From: JAQVEM01 sp964603595
GTDB taxonomy: Bacteria; Actinomycetota; Humimicrobiia; Humimicrobiales; Humimicrobiaceae
Length of the DNA stretch: 64,000 nucleotides
Assembly (NCBI GenBank): GCA_964603595.1
Contig: CAZRVN010000003.1
Span: 62,001-126,000 of the forward strand
Direction: 5' to 3'
In this document: positions 61,574-64,000 of the stretch, one piece after another
Numbering within the stretch: the first letter of the stretch is position 1
How the letters are laid out: every line of letters starts with the position of its first letter
Translations under genes and position numbers: made by a program
The notes under the pieces: model-generated
Seen by the model: only the letters and a program-made list of their open reading frames with translations
What the model was told of the DNA's origin: nothing
The model's database searches: none

Positions 61574-62551
61574 ATGAAAAAATCGTTTGTTTTATTAGTT
61601 ATCGTAGCTGTATTTTCTATGTTTATATTCGGGGGTTGTGCTGGAAGTTCTCCGGAATCAAAAAAAGTAGTTGTTGCCCAGCAGTATGGCCTGGGGTATG
61701 CACCTATTATGGTGATCCAGGAGAAAAAGCTGATTGAAAAGTATTATGAAGGTGCAGAGGTAGAGTGGGTTCAGCTTGGTTCAGGCGGTGCCATAAGAGA
61801 AGCTATGGCTGCAGGAACAGTGGATATAGGCAGTATGGGAGTCCCGCCTTTCCTTATATCATGGGATAAAGAATTGGGGTTCAGGGTTATATCGGCTCTC
61901 TGCAGGATGCCTCTTGGGCTTCAAACATACCATGAAGAGATAGAAACACTTGGTGACATAACACCTGATATGAAGATTGCCCTGCCGTCTCCGGGCAGCA
62001 TCCAGCATATTCTTCTTTCTATGGCATGCGAGAAACAGCTGGGTGACCCGACTGCGCTGGATGACCAGATTATTGCCATGACTCACCCGGATGGTGCCAA
62101 TGCGCTAATTAATAAAATTGAAATTGATGCCCATTATACTTCGCCGCCATATATTTTTATGGAATTAGAAACTGAAGGTATTCACCAGGTACTGGATGCA
62201 GAGGAAGACTGTTTTGAGGGACCTTTCACCTTCCTTGTAACCATAAGTACGGAAAAATTTAAGGAATCAAATCCTGAGCTTTTTACGGCAGTGGCAGATG
62301 CACTGGATGAAGCAATTGTCTGGATAAACGAAAACCCTGATGAAGCTTCAGAGCTGCTGGCGGAAGGTATGGATATGGAAAAGGATGAAGTTTACAAACA
62401 GCTTACATGGACAGGAGTAGAATTTTCTAAAAATCCGGAAGGGATGCTTGAGTTTCTAGATTTCATGAAGGAATCTGGATATGTAGCGAAAACGACAGAT
62501 GATGTCTCCGAGCTTATCTGGGATAACCTTGATTACAAGGAAGCAAATTAA
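61574..62551 (+). CDS. ABC transporter substrate-binding lipoprotein (NMT1/SsuA/TauA-like)
   Basis: A 325-residue lipoprotein: signal peptide with lipobox IFGGC (Cys22), then a periplasmic-binding-type II fold with QYGLGYAPIMVIQE, IREAMAAGTVDIGSMGVPPFLI and ALPSPGSIQHIL. This is the NMT1/ThiY-like group that carries aliphatic sulfonates, taurine, nitrate/cyanate or pyrimidine precursors. The substrate cannot be set from sequence. A strong taggaggg (61558-61565) precedes ATG 61574. It heads a three-gene importer operon. Confidence 0.9.
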   Translation: MKKSFVLLVIVAVFSMFIFGGCAGSSPESKKVVVAQQYGLGYAPIMVIQEKKLIEKYYEGAEVEWVQLGSGGAIREAMAAGTVDIGSMGVPPFLISWDKELGFRVISALCRMPLGLQTYHEEIETLGDITPDMKIALPSPGSIQHILLSMACEKQLGDPTALDDQIIAMTHPDGANALINKIEIDAHYTSPPYIFMELETEGIHQVLDAEEDCFEGPFTFLVTISTEKFKESNPELFTAVADALDEAIVWINENPDEASELLAEGMDMEKDEVYKQLTWTGVEFSKNPEGMLEFLDFMKESGYVAKTTDDVSELIWDNLDYKEAN

Positions 62552-62579
62552 TATATAAGTAAAAGTAAAAAAGATAAAT

Positions 62580-63413
62580 ATGAAAGAAATAAATCCGGAT
62601 TATAAAAACCATAGTAAAATACGGCTGGCATTATCCAGTAAAAATTTAAGGGAGCTATGGATAAAAATAGGATTTATAGTAGGTGTTATGATTATATGGG
62701 AAGTAATTGCCCGTTTTGGCAGAGTTTCTTCTACACTGTTCCCACCGATATCTACTATTGGCATAGCCCTGTGGGATAATATTATAACAGGGGAGATTCT
62801 GGAGCATCTTTTATATTCGCTTTACCTTATTTTTATAGGAATAGGCATAGGGATTGTGCTAACCTTTATCCTGACTGTGCTTTATATGATCTATAAACCA
62901 TTTGCGAATATACTGGATATAGTTATATCTATTATGCACCCCCTGCCAGGAATTGCGCTGCTGCCTATTATTATGTTGATAGTCGGTCTGGGGGCTAAGG
63001 CCATAGTAATAGTAATTATACAGTCTGTAATATGGCCTGTTATGGTTAATTCAATTGCAGGATTCCGGTCTATACCAATTACCCAGGTAGAGTTGGGAAG
63101 AAATATCGGTATGTCTGAATTACGGCTGGTATGTTCCGTTATGATTCCAAATGCTTTTCCACATATTTTTGCAGGTTTAAAGATTGCATGGTCAAGGAGC
63201 TGGAGAGCACTTATTGGTGCAGAAATGATTTTCGGCGCCACCGGGCTGGTAGGAGGACTTGGCTGGTATATTTATAAAAAAAGATATTTTTTGGAAATAC
63301 CTGATGTTTTTGCGGGGCTTCTGGTAATCGTGGCTATTGGAATTATTGTAGAAGAAGTAGTAATGAAACAAATTGAAAAGAGGACCATAGTAAAATGGGG
63401 AGTAACTGTTTGA
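62580..63413 (+). CDS. ABC transporter permease (SsuC/TauC-like)
   Basis: A 277-residue BPD-type permease with about six TM helices. The EAA loop region is ELGRNIGMSELRLVCSVMIPNAFPHIF. GAEMIFGATGLVGGLGWYIY near the C-terminus is also typical of this sulfonate/nitrate/taurine permease family. It is 28 bp after the binding protein and one base before the ATPase gene. A single permease gene implies a homodimeric channel. Confidence 0.93.
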   Translation: MKEINPDYKNHSKIRLALSSKNLRELWIKIGFIVGVMIIWEVIARFGRVSSTLFPPISTIGIALWDNIITGEILEHLLYSLYLIFIGIGIGIVLTFILTVLYMIYKPFANILDIVISIMHPLPGIALLPIIMLIVGLGAKAIVIVIIQSVIWPVMVNSIAGFRSIPITQVELGRNIGMSELRLVCSVMIPNAFPHIFAGLKIAWSRSWRALIGAEMIFGATGLVGGLGWYIYKKRYFLEIPDVFAGLLVIVAIGIIVEEVVMKQIEKRTIVKWGVTV

Positions 63414-63414
63414 A

Positions 63415-64000
63415 ATGCGTAAGGTTTTGGAAGTTGAAGGTTTAAATAAAAGCTTCAGGATGAATAAAAAGAATATTCATGTATTGAATAATATATCTTT
63501 GTCACTTATAAAAAGAGACTTTTTAACCGTACTGGGCCCTTCGGGATGCGGGAAATCAACTCTTATAAGATGTATCTGTTGTTTCGAAAAGATTGACGGC
63601 GGTGTAATTAAAGTTGATGGAATGCTGGTAACCAGGCCCGGACCTGACCGGCTAATGGTTTTTCAGGAGTTTAATCAGCTTTTTCACTGGAAAACTGTCT
63701 GGGAGAATATTATTTATCCGCTTAATTTGAATCACAGGAATAAAACAAAAAAAGAAAGAGAAGAGATTGCCAGTAAATTTCTGGAGATGGTTAATTTAAA
63801 GGATTTTAAAAATGCTTATCCCAGGCAGCTCTCCGGAGGAATGTGCCAGAGGGTTGCCATTGCAAGGGCTCTTGCAATCGGGCCTAAGATTCTGCTGATG
63901 GATGAACCGTTCGGCGCACTGGATGCCCAGACAAGGAGCATTCTGCAGAAAGAACTGATGGATATATGGAATAAGACAGATATAACAATTATATTTATTA
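63415..64000 (+). CDS. ABC transporter ATP-binding protein (SsuB/TauB-like), truncated by window end
   Basis: ATG 63415 opens a frame that runs to the last base (195 codons visible). Walker A is GPSGCGKST, the Q-loop region FQEFNQLFHW, signature LSGGM, and Walker B ILLMDEPFGALDAQTR, all in order, so the gene is a functional ATPase up to the cut. Missing is the H-loop and beyond. The start overlaps nothing and follows the permease stop by one base. It completes a SsuABC/TauABC-type uptake operon. Confidence 0.95.
   Translation, partial: MRKVLEVEGLNKSFRMNKKNIHVLNNISLSLIKRDFLTVLGPSGCGKSTLIRCICCFEKIDGGVIKVDGMLVTRPGPDRLMVFQEFNQLFHWKTVWENIIYPLNLNHRNKTKKEREEIASKFLEMVNLKDFKNAYPRQLSGGMCQRVAIARALAIGPKILLMDEPFGALDAQTRSILQKELMDIWNKTDITIIFI

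Noticed and set aside
1..64000. CRISPR arrays, insertion sequences, tRNA or rRNA genes, prophage
   Set aside because: Scanned all gaps: no spaced direct repeats, transposase motifs, tRNA-like cloverleaf or rRNA segments were seen.

Overview
This is an AT-rich bacterial chromosome segment with densely packed genes, about 58 of them, almost all on the + strand. I saw no rRNA, tRNA, CRISPR array or transposase. The lineage cannot be fixed from this window. Several features suit an anaerobic, Gram-positive-like bacterium: a bacterial-type V/A-ATPase operon, an LCP (LytR-CpsA-Psr) wall-glycopolymer ligase with a LytR_C domain, a GerMN-domain protein, and a housekeeping neighbourhood (glyA, rpiB, tsaC/ywlC, dCMP deaminase, murA) that resembles the F-ATPase neighbourhood of Firmicutes and Actinobacteria. 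An uncultured deep-branching Actinomycetota, Firmicutes-like or Atribacterota-type genome would fit; this is inference.

Layout. 1-3.0 kb: the 3' end of threonine synthase, an ApgM-family phosphomutase that may be an alternative homoserine kinase, and SppA. 3.0-11.6 kb: a nine-gene V-ATPase operon in the order ntpF-I-K-E-C-G-A-B-D. Its K subunit carries all five side-chain positions known to bind Na+ in Enterococcus hirae, so a sodium pump or Na+-driven synthase is the best reading. 11.6-14.2 kb, minus strand: glyA, rpiB and tsaC/ywlC. 14.4-18.6 kb: dCMP deaminase, murA and an unusual LCP protein with two Ig-like modules inserted before LytR_C.

18.7-61.5 kb is a very large surface-glycan locus. 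It holds two phosphoglycosyl transferases of different architecture, a membrane 4,6-dehydratase, UDP-glucose dehydrogenase, RmlB and an RmlC-like epimerase, a MurJ/Wzx-like flippase, two Wzy/ligase-like polymerases, a Wzz-like chain-length protein, six GT4-type and two GT2 glycosyltransferases and two GT-C-like membrane proteins. It also holds a radical SAM enzyme with a C-terminal Cys cluster, a GNAT plus DegT aminotransferase pair, a UGM-like flavoprotein, two methyltransferases, a nucleotidyltransferase and an ATP-grasp ligase. It is interrupted at 21-28.5 kb by a separate block: an atypical SDR on the minus strand, a metallophosphoesterase, a GerMN protein and a HyuA/HyuB hydantoinase/oxoprolinase pair.

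61.5-64 kb: an SsuABC/TauABC-type ABC importer whose ATPase gene runs off the window.

How it fits together (inference): MurA and the LCP protein supply peptidoglycan precursor and the wall-attachment step. The glycan locus builds, decorates, flips and polymerises at least one undecaprenyl-linked repeat unit, and the duplicated initiation and polymerisation enzymes suggest two products. The V-ATPase would couple Na+ to ATP.
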